From Eutreptiella sp. 'Long Island Sound 2002' (Eukaryota > Euglenozoa > Euglenophyceae > Eutreptiales > Eutreptiaceae): 64,000 nt of DNA. The translations under genes and the position numbers were made by a program. Positions 19,904 through 32,000 of this stretch are shown in pieces; within the stretch, counting starts at the first letter, position 1, and the number at the start of each line of letters is the position of its first letter. The stretch spans positions 75,936,687 through 76,000,686 of the forward strand of contig OZ038382.1 of NCBI GenBank assembly GCA_964036045.1, read 5' to 3'. The notes beneath the pieces were generated by a model, which saw only the letters and a program-made list of their open reading frames with translations, did no database searches and was not told the DNA's origin.

Positions 19904-21200
19904 CGGAGCTCTGCTGGCCCTCCTCTACCGGAATGGTTCCGCTGAGCACCGGTGGGACGCCCTCTTAGCCCACCTCGACGGGCACCACACCTATATGTCA
20001 GCCGCCCCAGAGCACCCCCGCCCAGAGTGGGAGGACCTCATCGCAGCATCCCAAAACCATGGGCTGCACCCCACCGACACGTGGCAGGCGGTCCGGGAGA
20101 AGACTCTCAGCAGAGACAACCAGCGCCGCGTCTGCGCCCGTCTGCTTGAGCTTCAGGACTCCCTTCGCCGACGCTGGGATGACTGCTGGCTCCGGCTCGG
20201 CCCCTGGTCCCCGGCCTCCCACAGTGTCCTCCACGCTGCCGGCAGGTACCAACAGGTGCACGCGGTGCTCCCAGGTGGCCGCATGCCCCTGGCTGGAGCC
20301 ACCCCTGGGCCCGTGGCGGCGCACGGAGGAGGAGGCACTGCGACGGCGCATCAAGGACGCCTGGACCCCTTCACGGGACCAGGCGGGCCACGCGGTAGCT
20401 GCCCTCCTATTGATCCACGTGCACCTGAGGCACCCCATGTCTATCGCACACTTGTTGCACCTGTTCGCGAACTAGTCACAACCAGACACCGCGCATTGCG
20501 GGAGCCATATCACAATGCCCCGCGGTTGGGGGACCGGCAAACACATGCACGGGCCCGCCGCCGGGTGCAAGAGGCGGCCACGCGGGACCTGGTGGCAAGT
20601 GCGGTTGCAGAGGCGCACACGGCGCATGCCGCCGCCTCGCAAGAGCCGGCGGGCAGCGTGGGGACTTTCCTCCAAGATGCTGCCCTGCCAGCCCTCTAGG
20701 CTCTGAATGCGGCAGGTACTATCACGCTGCTCCCCGCAAAGCATCGGATCGTGAACGCCCTGCGCCCTGGGATCGTGGACCCCGAGGCCAACCACTACGG
20801 GCTCTGGATGGAGTGGTGCATGTCTAACCAGGCGGGCTGGCCCCTGTCGATGAAGGATGCGCTGCTGCTAACGGGCAAGGGGTCCCCAAACGCCCTCTGC
20901 GGCGGCGCCCCGGCCCTCCTGCACGCTCTAAGAACGCGCCATTCAGCGGCTGAGGCCCCTTACCTCAACCAGGCACGGGCCACGTACCCGGGAGGAGTGT
21001 CGGAGCTGGACGTGGCGCTTCATCTCCTACACTCGCCGGAAGAGGACCTGGAGTTTGCGGAAGTTAGGATATTCTTGGAGGGCTTGGGCGAGGCACACCC
21101 CCCCCGCCCCCGCCCGACCAATCCGGTGTACAACGGGACGAGGCCGACCCCCCCTGTACGCCGTACTGTGCTAGGCTTTTCCCCGGGAACCCGCCTGGTG
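19890..21200 (+). pseudogene. Uncharacterised family X ORF, second frame with in-frame TAG
   Basis: One frame is open from about 19890 through 21200 except for TAG at 20697-20699; both sides read as protein (AALPAL, then ALNAAGTITLLP), so the stop looks secondary. The predicted protein is Arg/His/Trp-rich and helical, with no recognised motif. A competing plausible frame overlaps 20240-20475, so further shifts are likely. The same frame remains open to 21773 but turns into low-complexity Pro/Arg/Ser after 21200. It has higher G content than the neighbouring family X sequence. Confidence 0.35.
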
Positions 21201-22340
21201 CCGCACCCTCCCGCCGGCCGACCACATGCCGCGCAGCTGGGCCCACCTACTCCTGTGTTCATCCCCTCTCCAGGACCATGGGCGCCAACCACAGGGGACG
21301 GACCCTCTGGCAGGAGCACCCGGGCACCCCGCTGCTCCTCCACGTCGTCGCAATGCGCGGGGACCCAGAGCAGGTCCTGGGTGCCACGCCGAGCCACTTG
21401 TACGGGCCGCCGCACGGAGCGGCGCCCGTGCCCCGCCCCCCCCTCCCGGTTGCTGAGGCCCGGGACGAGGTACACACGTTCCTGCGGAGGCCGGGGAGTC
21501 ACCGCCATCTGTGGAGTCCACTTGGTGCGGCTGCCCCCAGCGGCCCCCGACGATCCCCGTTGGCCTGGGGTTCTGAGCCCCAACCTGTGCCGGTGGCTCT
21601 GGCGCACTGCATGGGCCCAGTGGCTCGTGTGCCTCCCGCCCCAGTGCCGATGGACGGCCCATGGCCCTCGACCCCTGGGACCCCGGCCACGGCCCGCCCC
21701 CCCAAACCCCTGGCACCACACGTCACCACCCACGGAACACCACCGGCGCACCAGGGGGCTAGAGGTACAGTGAGGGACCCACGGCCCAGCTAGACACACC
21801 ATGCACCTGCCTGACAGTGCAGCCAAGATGTCGCATGCGATGGCTCCCCCCAGCGGGACGACCGCCTCCACAGCCGGTCCCGCTCCCGCTCCCCCGTCTC
21901 CCCAGGATGCGCGGGGGACACCCCCGCCAAGCAGGGGGAGCGGCGCCTGGCGGAGGCCGCGGTCCCGACCAAGCTGCCGGCCGGGCAGCTCCAGGCCCCG
22001 AGCCGCCAGCCTCCGAGCCGGCGCCGGCTCGGGCCGCCGCCCGTGCCGCCCCGCTGGCGTGTGAGGCGCCAGGAACGTTGTGGAGCGGCCCGCAGGAAGC
22101 CGCCGCAGCCGCGAGGGCCAGCCAAAACGCGGCTGCTGCCACCCTGCAGGCACGCAAGGCCTCGGACACGTCGCCAGGCTGCCCGCAGGGCCCTGCGCAG
22201 CCGCCCAAATTGCCCAGGCCGCGGCCCCGGCCAGCCCGCCGGTACGCGGAGCCAGGGCCCGACGGGCTCAGGACCATCGCTCGGCCGGCCGAGAGGAACC
22301 GCCGCGGACAGGAAGGAGAGCAGAGAGAGCTCCAAGTACC
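21201..22340 (+). other. GC-rich low-complexity segment
   Basis: Several frames are open on both strands (for example 21817-22353 plus and 21020-22153 minus), all rich in Ala, Arg, Pro and Gly as expected from very high GC. No motif is seen. If the family X RT core once lay here, it is no longer recognisable. Confidence 0.4.
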
Positions 22341-24142
22341 GCCCCCACATTAAGCCCAGCCACACCCACCTGAGCCCCCCAAAGCCCTACCCGCCGAAGG
22401 GTCCCCCAGCACCCGGAACTGCCTTCGCCAAGGGGCGGCTGCGGGATGCCACGGGCGCCTGGGGCCCACCCCCTGAGCGCACCAACCTCAGAGTCGCACA
22501 CACCCCACACGAACCCCATGCCCCGCACCCCGGGCCAACGGTCACCCAACAGGCCAATGACTTACTGGACGTGACTGCCTCCTACCTCTCCCACAACAAC
22601 CTCATCGTCCACCCCACAAAGTCAGTGGCCATGATCAAGGGGTCTGCCACACCCCACACCCTAGGGCCAAAAGGGCCCCCCATGCAAGTCGTGACAACCA
22701 CCACCCACCTGAGGGTAATCCAGGCCGCCAACCCTGAGGACGCCACCCTCCCTCCCAAGTTGCAATCACACCTCGCCCATCTCCCCAGATATGCGTCCCC
22801 GACCACCAAGGCCCTCTCCCTGTCCCACCAGAGCCCGGCGTACTACCTCACCGGGGTCTTGAACGCCTCCATAGGCTTCCAAGCAGTCCACCTGACACAC
22901 CCCACCACCGCCCTCCAGCCGGCCACACGCCCCGTGACCAAGGCATGGGCAGCACATGGGGGCTGGCCCACCTCCATACCCACCCGTGCCATCCAAGCGG
23001 CATGGCCCCACTATGGGGACGCCATAGGAGACGAGGTGAAGGCGGCCTACACCAGACACACCGCCCTCCTCCTTCACCGCATGACCCACAACCACTCGCC
23101 GGAGGTCCGCGTGGTCACCACAATCCGCCTCCAAGCCGCACAACAGGCCCGCAACACATGCCCGCGCTGGGTACTCCACCAGACGGGCATGCCCACCGAC
23201 ATGAACTCGCGCCTGTGGAACCACCTGCAGCTTCTCCTCCCATCCCCACACCACGCCATACTCACCAACCACACGTGCCCAGAGGAAGGGCCTCTAGCGG
23301 TCCTCTGCGGGGACCTCCACCATCATCCCAAGGGCACCATCCACACGATAGACCTTGTCGGGGCCTCCATCACCGTAGTATACGTCACCCTCCCCGAAAT
23401 GCGGGTCCTGCACCACAGCGGGGCACACCACACCCCCTTTCTACAGCTTCTCAAATGGCCTCAATACCGCCTCTTCCACCAGTACCTCACGCAGACGGCA
23501 CGAGCAGCGGGACACACTCTGCCGGGAAGCAAAGACATGCGAGCAGCTTACCGAGATTTCAAAAAGCAACACCCCCGACCCATCCCAGCGACACGGCCCT
23601 ACGCACCCACCGGCTCGAAACACGAACCCGTTTCCCCGGTGACGGGCCCAGTCCCACCAATAACACTACTACTGGCCCCATATGAAGCCAAACCCACGCA
23701 GACCACCGTCATCCACCACGGGGCAAAATGGCGCATACCGAAGCGCCACATGACCGCCCGAGACCTACCACGGGTCCCCCATGACTCCCAGAGCATGCCA
23801 CGCACGTGTTGGGCCTGTGACTCCGAGGAACCAACCACACCATGGCCCGTACTACACCTCATAGCACGCCAACACACCCACCCCACAACCCACCTACCAC
23901 CACAGGCCTACGCATGGGTAGCCCCAAGGTTTGACCGCACCGACACCAACCCCACGGTAGCGTGGAACCCCGACCACGCGCCCAAATGGCTCTTCACCAC
24001 TACACCCACCTGGCCCCGCCCCGACCCGGCAGCATGTACGAACCAGGCAGAACGGGCAAGCACGAGCACCCCTACTATCCGCTCCACCACTCCTGCCACA
24101 CACCGGAGCACCGAACACAAACCCTCACATGCCACGACCTAA
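22043..24142 (+). pseudogene. Reverse transcriptase remnant (thumb/connection) of family X
   Basis: The 699-codon frame becomes RT-like after about residue 150 (about 22500). HNNLIVHPTKSVAM matches the 'l.lNpkKt.vm' segment that follows the catalytic YxDD box in non-LTR RTs. It is followed by a long helical thumb/connection region ending near 23250 and a linker leading to RNase H. The YADD box and all upstream RT motifs are missing; the first 100 or so residues are GC-driven low complexity. Reading passes to another frame near 24030. The protein could not have been active as it stands. Confidence 0.5.
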
Positions 24143-24440
24143 ACCCGGACACAGCCTACATCCTCCACTACATCTACTCCTACCTCACACAAGGACAGCC
24201 GGAACAGGGACTCATAGCCATGTCCCCCCAAGCGAAACACATCATCTCCAAAGGAATAGGGGTGTACGCCACCCCCGTCCTGCAGCCCACAACCCCAGTA
24301 GCCCACCTCACCACGGGCCTCGCCATATACGCCTACCTGACCATGAACCCATGCCGCCTCCCACAACCATCACCGGCGGACCGGCTCTTCTTCACCGACG
24401 CCTCAGGCGAATCCGCCCTCACGCCCATCACCAGGGGGGG
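24050..24440 (+). pseudogene. Linker and first RNase H strand of family X
   Basis: This frame (the coding part of 23962-24777) continues the RT C-terminal region and reaches RLFFTDASGESA near 24385-24420, the first RNase H strand with its catalytic Asp. At a run of seven G (24434-24440) the reading moves to the next frame, which carries the rest of RNase H. The break at a homopolymer suggests either a natural slip or a sequencing error. Confidence 0.55.
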
Positions 24441-24990
24441 CCACCCTGCAGCTAACCCACATCGGGGGACACTACCGCATGGACCACCACACGGGCCACA
24501 GCACCTACGGGGCCTCCTCCCACGGGGAGCTAGGGGCTATGGCCGACGCCATCGCCGAGATCGCGGCCCACCTACCCGGCCACCTCCTGCACATCGTCCG
24601 GGTCTGGTTTGTGGTAGACGCCACTGTCGACACACACCTGCTCCTCCGCATAGCAAGGCAACCACTTCACAAAGCCACCGCAACGAGACTCGGCACCCAG
24701 GCACTGCTGCTCTGGAAAGCCCTTCGCAGCCTTCCCCCCTACGTCCAACTCCACATCGTGAAACAAGAGTCCCATAGACAGCAATACGGAAATAGTAAGG
24801 TCGACAACCAGGCAGTACACCAGCGCACAACGCACCTACCAACCCTCCAGATCCCTGACCTCGGCCGAAACCACACACACCTCCAACACATACCCCCCGT
24901 ACCCAAGCCCCATCAGACCCCAGACTGGGTACCGGAGGACGCCCCCTATTCCTCCCACAACAGAGCCACTACCCCAACCCCATCCAACAT
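24441..24990 (+). pseudogene. RNase H domain of family X, main part
   Basis: Within the frame 24479-25291: SSHGELGAMADAI supplies the second acidic residue (E), VWFVVDATVD the third (D), and GNSKVDNQAV the C-terminal acidic site that follows the 'GN..aD' pattern of retroelement RNase H. Together with the DASG strand in the previous frame this is a complete RNase H split by one frameshift. Such a domain would remove RNA from the RNA-DNA hybrid during copying. After about 24950 the reading moves back to the frame of the C-terminal ORF. Confidence 0.6.
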
Positions 24991-24999
24991 CTCGCCCGC

Positions 25000-25638
25000 G
25001 TGCTCGGCGACGCAGACAGCCGGGCGCACATCCAGGAGCTCCAGGACAGACTGCAAATCCCCCTGTACCACTCAGCACTGCGCCCAGCAAACGTCCCAGC
25101 CCACCTCCAAAAACGACGCATCCAGCTCCTCAGGGAGCAACTACCATTCCTCACCAAGGTCGCCAGATGGCTCGCCCGCAAGCAAATCCACGTCCCCGAA
25201 GAACGCACCCGTTGCCCGTGCGACCACACCACCCCGGAGGACTGGGAACACTTCAATAAATGCCCCCTCCATACAGGCAGGGACACGCTAGTGGGCCGGT
25301 CCCCGGCAGAATCCCTACGACAACACGAAGGATGGCCAACCCACTGCCACGCACACCAGACCACCGAACACCTCTTCCGGGATCCCCTGGTCAAAGAAGC
25401 CACCATGAGAGGCGCAGTCACACAGGCTCTGCGCCGACACCTCACTAAACACACGGAAAGCCCCATGGAGGCAGCAGCGCACCTCCAGCTAGAGGCAGTC
25501 AGCACAGCAGCGGCCCAAATGGTATACCGCAAACACCTCCTCTTAACACACGCGGAGCAACTCACCGACCCCACCGCCAGGGAACACATGCAGCGTCTCA
25601 TCCATTACCATGCCATGCATGAACCAGACGTCTGCTAA
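25000..25638 (+). pseudogene. C-terminal region of family X polyprotein with Cys/His cluster
   Basis: This 212-residue frame is helical, with a Cys/His cluster CPCDHTTPEDWEHFNKCP near 25213-25266. The pattern C-x-C...H...C resembles the zinc-binding segment found after RT/RNase H in non-LTR elements (zf-RVT type). It ends in TAA, probably the natural end of the polyprotein. The 130 bases that follow up to the element 2 LTR are C-rich and untranslated. Confidence 0.5.
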
Positions 25639-25792
25639 CCCACTCGGCGCCCCGCACGCGCCCCCCATCCCCATCCGCAGGCCTCCAAGACACCGCCACA
25701 GCGCCCCGAAGCCCATCCCTCACCCAAGAAGCCACCCGGCACCGCCCAGCCCGGCCGAGCCCAACCAGGGCCTGAAGCGGTACCCAGAACCT

Positions 25793-25915
25793 ATGGCCCA
25801 TGGCCTGGAGGCCTGTGAGCCGTCACACCCGTTATGACCCATGGCCCGGAGGCCTGTGAGCCGTCACACCCGTTATGGCCCATGGCCCGGAGGCCTGTGA
25901 GCCGTCACAGCCGTG
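25793..25915. repeat. 41-bp tandem repeat in the element 2 LTR, three copies
   Basis: The word gcctgtgagccgtcacac recurs at 25811, 25852 and 25893. The 3' LTR copy (about 36893-36970, inverted) has only two units. That difference of 41 bp accounts exactly for the length difference between the two left LTR parts (1049 versus 1008 bp). Confidence 0.85.
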
Positions 25916-27161
25916 CGGAAGCCGTTGACACCGGCTGTCAGCGGGATATCCCTGTTCTCTAACCCGCGAAATCTGGAATCCGATTTCTAACCATGAAGTC
26001 GATGTGGAATTACCCTAATTTTACTGTCTTGGTTGATTTGCGGTTAGAAATTGGTGAAATACCCGATTTCTACCGCGATTTCTAATTGTCGTGAAATCGC
26101 CGCCTGACGTTGCCCGTTCCGTGCACTGCATTGGATGATTCTGTAAAATGATTTTTCTTGAAGTTAAGACTGAAACACTCTTCGAGTGATCCGCAATTTT
26201 TTCCTTGATAAAACGCATCGCGTCCCAGATTTTTCCCAGAAAATCTGGGCGGCCGAAGGCGCTTTGAACCCCCAAGTGAAATAACAAGGGTTACGAGCGT
26301 TCAAGCGCCCAAGGGCGAATTGACGTGCCTCATAGGCACTGTGTATGAGGTTTTGCCCCCCATAGTCATAGGATGAGGCCAAAGGATCCCAACTCCATAG
26401 GCCCAAAGGGTTATTTGTTTTGAGTGTTTTCCAAGAAATGGGCAATCTCACGTACTTGGCGTCCAAGTACGTGTAGAAGTATGTTGAGTTGGCGTTTCCT
26501 CCCTCTTTGCTTGCCTCTACATCCGGAGCATATCACTTGTCTTCCCCGGATAGTACATATATGATCTCCATATATATATTGGCAATATATTTTGCGTGCA
26601 TGCTAAAATTTGGCTTTCCGCATGGAGGTCGATTTTCGACCAAAGCACTTGCATGCGTGTTAAGGTACCAAGGTTACTCTAGAATATAGGCACACTTTGA
26701 TTCTAGGCCACTAGGTTGGGTGTAGAAGGCGAGGGTAGGGTTGTATGCCATATTTGGTGTCATATCGGGTGCCCATTTGGCGGGTGCACCATTCCAAGAC
26801 TAACCCGCCAATAGACCCCATATCGCACGAGGCCCTTCATTGTACTCCCAACCAACACTCGCAAGCCTAACCTCCGTGAAGAGACGCTTGTGGAGCGCTC
26901 CCGAAGCGATGCGTTGCGAGCAAGGTGTGTTTTTTGCAATATTCCATTTTTTCATGTGCCCACTTGGGAGGCAGCGGGCGCGGCCTTCCGAAGCGCCCCA
27001 AGTGGAGCACATATGTGGAATCAAAGGTCATTGATGTCGAGTCATTGTGTTTAGAAGAATTGGTCGATTACTGAATCCAAGCCGAAGATAGTATAATATA
27101 TTTGTGCACTTTTCAAGGCACTTTTGCGTGTTCTTTCGCCAACTTTGCTGTTTTTTGGCCA

Positions 27162-27217
27162 TCATGATGTCAAGTGGCGACCGTGTATCTCAACGTTGCG
27201 CCCCATTGACATCATGA
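27162..27217. repeat. 12-bp inverted repeat inside the element 2 LTR
   Basis: tcatgatgtcaa (27162-27173) and ttgacatcatga (27206-27217) form perfect 12-bp arms around a 32-bp spacer. The same structure is kept in the other LTR at about 41268-41323. It could be a dimeric regulator site or an RNA hairpin. Confidence 0.6.
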
Positions 27218-28672
27218 CCCAGTGTTGTTTTGGGGGCACATACTTCGGTGCCCAACATATCTTGGACCCGGCAATTAACTCCTCTTGGGCTTGGCACACC
27301 GTGGCCGCCATGGTGGCGATTTGGGACGATCCTAAATCATGGGCTCACTTGGCGACCCTGCCATTCCCAAAACCGGAGGGTTTTGGGCGACGCCCAAAAA
27401 ATATGTTGGACGCATATGACTTGATACCAATCCTATGGCACACTCCGGTCCAAGTCGGGCATGTGCCTCATTTGCCCCACCAATGAGTGTGCGCATTTTC
27501 GCCATTTTGAGCAATTTTCCACATTTTCTGCCCGCCGTGCACCATGTTCAGCCCCCTCCTGCACGCCGAACGCATGGACCAATGGACCATATATGACATG
27601 GGTGTTATGGATATTGGTCACCATGGTTCGCACACCACGTGGGCGAAGCGGAGCAGCCTTCATTAAGGTGCTAGCCCAAAGTGAGTGTGGACAATTTTGC
27701 CATTTTGGCAATTGTGGACCCAATTGGGATTGTCGTCACGCCGAGTGGCATGGAGATCTTTGAGAGCCAAGGGCATGGGAGTCTTTGTTGGACCCCTGGT
27801 GGATGCGTAAAGAATGGCGGATCTGATCTCCAAGCCGGCGTGGAGATATACTATTGGGAGTACCCCGGATTTCGGCTCATTTTGAGCAGCCAAAATGACC
27901 CCCTTTTGGGACCCCAACTTCACCCCCCCGTGCGGTCAATTGGCGGCCCCATATCTCTCTGCCCACACGAGCCCGGACCCATTTCCAAGTTGTGCACTCA
28001 GATATAGGTCCTAGGTCCTGTTTCCTATCCTGTGAGCCATCGGCCTTGCCCTGGTCAGGCGAGCCACGCGTAGGAATGACGTCAATTTTGGTAATTTTGG
28101 CATCATGACCCCACTTGATGAACCCGTGGTGCCCTGATGCCGGGACCTCAGAGGGAACCAGGTTGGGTGGGGGCTCCAGAAAGTTAGTACTCGAAGGGCA
28201 TAGGGTCAGTTGCCTCTTCCCTACCTCTGGCGGGTCCAGACGAGGGGACAATTTTGGAGCTTTCGGAGCTAATATCAGTTTGGGCTGAAACAGCCCATTT
28301 TCAGCTACCAACTCCTAGGGGAGAATGGCGGGGCCTTATCTCCGGCTCAGAAGAGAGATGGGACCTGTCGTTAAGGGAGCATGGGGAGCCACTGCCGGTT
28401 GGCCTTAGAGCCACTTGGTTTGCAGGAACTCGCCTGTTGCTGGGCGAGACACCCTCCCCCATTGGCAGGGTTTCAGGGTCCGGACTGAGTAGGGCATGGG
28501 TTGTGTTTGAGCCCCCGCCCCTGCCAGCCACTGGAAGGGTCGGACCTGGGATTGGTATATGAGTTGGGATTGAGTGTCTATTGTCCTGTGATGCCCTTAC
28601 CCCAGTCCAGTCTTAACCCCATGTGTACATATCCTGATGTGTTGCTGTACATACTTTTGTTCCCTTGTTTCA

Positions 28673-29045
28673 GAGTGGCAAGGATCCTGAAACGCTTTGT
28701 CACATGACACGAGCGTGATGATGCCCCTATGAGCGCAGTGCTTTGCCTGCCTGCTTGCTTGCGCGTGTCCACCGCAGCCTCCCGTGGCCAGGCCCCCACG
28801 GGATCGCGTCAAAAGCGTTTCACCGCCGCGGGGTTACCCATCCCTCGCTTGCCACTCGGGGCCACCAACCCCGAGCACCACGGGCTTCGCAGCGCCGCCC
28901 GGCAACAGCGCCAAGTCCGTGAAGGAGTGGTACTGACCGGAACTCCGACATCAGCGAGTTCCTTCGGCCGACCAGCAAGGCCGCACTCCCAGCTACAGCA
29001 ACAGCCTCAACAACCACCCCCAGGACCAGTCCATCGAGGGGAACA
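28673..29045 (+). other. Leader of element 2 with candidate primer-binding site
   Basis: Three bases after the inferred LTR end comes TGGCAAGGATCCTG (28676-28689), which begins TGG as a primer-binding site should. I cannot name the matching tRNA. The leader then runs to the first gag ATG with no ORF of note. Confidence 0.4.
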
Positions 29046-32000
29046 ATGGTGAAGTGGCAGGAGGCGGGCAAGACGTGGCCGCGGCCCCACCCCCATGCGG
29101 TGCGCCTACTGCTTGGGTTGGTGTGGGACCAGCACTACCGCCACAGCCATCCCCAGTGCGAAGGCGGCATGCCCGGGAGCTTCGAGCTCCGCGAGGATAT
29201 GGGCGCCGACTGCCTGCAGGCAGTGGAAGACTGGCTGCGGGTGGAAGGGCATGCCTACCGCTTCCGCAGGAAGCGCTGGAGGGTCTGGACCCGACCAGAC
29301 AGGCCCGGCGAAGGACTGCGCCCTGACGGGATTGAGGAGGACGAGAACCCCAACGAGTACCCGTCAGGCGCCACGATCAACGTCTCCATGTCGGACATGA
29401 TCTAGAAGGAGTTCCCACAGTTGGGGAACGAGCTCACGCTGCAGGGCAGCAGCAGCAGCGCATCTCCTGGGAAGGGGAAGCGTTCCGCCGGGGACAGGAA
29501 GCGGGACAGGAAGTGGCGGGAGTACCAGGAATCCCTGGCCGCCGAAGCCGCCCAAGGCGCCAAGAGCGGAACCCCAGCCCCCAGCCCCCAACGGGCCAGT
29601 GGCGGTCACCACCCCGGCCGCACCACCCTTGGCGACTTCCTCAAAGTCGCCAAGCAGGCCAAGGCCAAGCCCCGTCAGCTGCACCTGAGGAAGTCAGGCC
29701 CCAGCAGCGACGTGGAGTCGGCCCACCGCGGGAGGATGCCTGGCGACCAGGCCAGCTCCAGCAGCAGCGTCGCTCCCGACCAAAGGGACGTGGCGCGCGC
29801 CTGCGAGCGCGCCTGTGGGGTGCCCTGCAACCTTCGGGTTGCCCGGCAACGGGCCACGCAGCAGAACGCTGCCGTGGAGGGCGCCATCGGCATTGCCCAG
29901 GAGGAGGCCACAGACTGGGGCAGAGGCATGGCCTTCCATGCCTCGACCGTCGCGGCCATCGCGGCCGGTCTCACGGCCGCAGCCGCCCAGGAGGCAGCGA
30001 CTGCTCGGGTCAGGGGTGAGGTGGCGGCAGCCGCCGAGGAAGCCCGCCTGACCCAGGAGGCCATTGCCTGCAGGGAGGCCGAGGTGAAGGCGCTGGAAGA
30101 GGCGCTTGCCCAAGAGAGGGCAAAGAAGGAGGCGGAGAGAAGGGCCCACGCCGAAGCAACGGCCAAGGCCCAGGCAGACGCCGCCAGGAAGGACGCCATC
30201 GAGGCCGCGCGACGGAAGGTCGCTGATGAGAGGGCCAGGACGGAGGCGGAGCTGGCAGCCCCGGAAGCGGAGAAGGCTCGGCTGCAGCAGGCCCGGGAAG
30301 CCTAGGCTGCTCACGCCCGGGAGGAGGCCGAAAGGCGTGCTGCCGCAGCCACGGCTGCCGCAATGAAGGTGGCGGAAGCCAAGCTCCGCCGCGAGACTCC
30401 CCCGGGAGGATCCCGAGTGGAGACCCTTCGAAAGCTCTTCGAAGGGGACGCCTCCTCCAAGATGACGCTGGATCTGGAGGAGGGCGACACGGGCAGCAGT
30501 GGGAGCAGTGGCCCCACCGCCTACCGACGAAGGAGGGGTAAGGGGAAGGTCACGGAGGCCAGCGGGCGGACACCCCCACGACTCCGACCCCTCCTTCACC
30601 GCCAGCGACGGGGATGGACGAGGCCGCCGACATCGCCGAGGAGTGGCTGGCGGAGGAGGCGGAGACGTCCCCATGGAGCCGGAAGGTGAGGGTGAGGATC
30701 TCCCTCCTCCCTACCGGAGCTCGGAGTCTTCCGCGTGCCAGACTGAGACGCCTAGTCGGGGCGACATGGACGAGGATGATGACATGGACTTCGACTACAC
30801 GAAGAAGCCCCCATCCTCGGACCCACCGAGGCGACCCAGCGGAGACCCACCGGGACCCCCTGGCGGAGGCCCGTCAGGACCCCCGGGAGGACGCCCACCA
30901 AGTGGACCCCCCGGAGGCGGACCTCCGGGAGGGGGAGGACCCCCTGGACCGGGCGGACCCGGCGGAGGCCCTCCTGGAGGACCCCCTGGGGACCCCGACG
31001 ACCCAGCAGGGAACGGTGACACGGATGCCACCTGGCGGTGGATTGTCCACCTCCGCAGGAGGGTCCAGTCCCTCGAGCACGAGTTAGACACGGGCAAGGG
31101 CGAGATGATCCGCATCACCAGGGTCGCTGCGGGCGCACAGAAGGAGCTGGACATCGCCAAGACGGAGATGGTCAAGATCGCCAAGGTCGCCACCGCCGCC
31201 CAGAGGGAGCTGGACATCGCCATGGGTGACACCAGGCTGCTGAACAAGGTCATCAACAGCCTGCAGCAGTGGTTGGACGAGCTGGAAGGCCGTGGGAGCG
31301 TCGGCAGGGACCACCCACCCCTGGAGTCTGGCTCGTCGGACGACGGCCTGGGACCTTGACCAGGTCCAGGCAGAGTCCACGCCCCCGGCGGAGCCCCCAG
31401 GAGTCGCTCCAGCGCCAGTGCCCCCTCTCTCAGCGCCCCCTCTCACCACAGCGCGGGCCGCCGTAACGAGCGCGTGCCGCCCGGCAGTGGCAGTGAGGAG
31501 TGGCATGATGAGTGGCTCAGGGCGGAGTACCACAACCGCCGTGCTCCACCGCGGACACCGGTACGCCCCCGACGCCGGGTACCAGCCCAAGAGCGAATCC
31601 CAATGGCTGGCGGACGTTATGGTGGACTCAGGGATGAGGTCCCCAAAGGGGACGTGGAGTGGAATGTCGGCGGAGGTGAGGAAGACCTGGAGGAGTTCGG
31701 CGTTACCCCGCCGCGTGGTGTACGACGGGAGGCCGCTAAACGCAGCCGCCGGCGCCGTGATGAGGAGGCATACATGGAAGGAGTACGTCGTGAACATCCA
31801 GGTTCAGCGTACATGGAGGAACCGCGGCGTAGCCACACGGATACCGTGGAGGAGATGGAAGTGGCGGCCGTGGGAGTCCGTGGGGGACGCCGATGGGAAC
31901 CTCGGTCGACCTCGCGGCCGGCGTTCATGGTCTCTAAGGCCGCGGATGCCGCAATGTGGGAAGACCTGAAGGACATCAAGCCCCCCATGTACGATGGCAA

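Larger units (their letters stand above)
14282..25772 (+). mobile_element. Family X: degraded non-LTR-type retroelement with C48-like protease and RNase H
   Basis: Plus-strand remains of a large retroelement. Recognisable parts in order: C48/Ulp1-like cysteine protease (about 15700-16800), uncharacterised ORFs (19202-21773), reverse-transcriptase thumb/connection (about 22450-23500), RNase H (about 24370-24830) and a C-terminal Cys/His cluster (about 25200-25260). No LTRs are visible. RT followed by RNase H and a C-terminal zinc-type cluster fits non-LTR retrotransposons; green-algal Dualen/RandI-type elements are the closest class I know, but that link is inference. The catalytic RT palm is not found. 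The middle part (about 18700-22350) is much richer in G than its flanks and may be of separate origin. Frames are broken many times. Confidence 0.6.
25773..28672 (+). repeat. 5' LTR of element 2 (about 2.9 kb)
   Basis: Starts TGAAGCGG, as the 3' LTR does after its polypurine tract. It matches 36987-35980 (inverted) over its first 1049 bp and 40927-42654 (direct) from 26821 to 28546. The remaining 126 bp to GTTTCA at 28672 are assigned by the TGAA...TTCA ends shared with element 1 and by the primer-site candidate after it, since the 3' copy is cut at that point. It includes a 41-bp tandem repeat, TATA-like clusters (26555-26595) and an inverted repeat (27162-27217). Confidence 0.8.

Noticed and set aside
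21020-22153. Minus-strand 377-codon frame
   Set aside because: Gly/Arg/Ala low complexity forced by very high GC, with several other frames equally open.
27124-27486. 120-codon ORF in the element 2 LTR, also present at 41218-41592
   Set aside because: Both LTRs are copied from one template, so shared openness is not evidence of selection; no motif is recognised and the substitutions include non-conservative changes.
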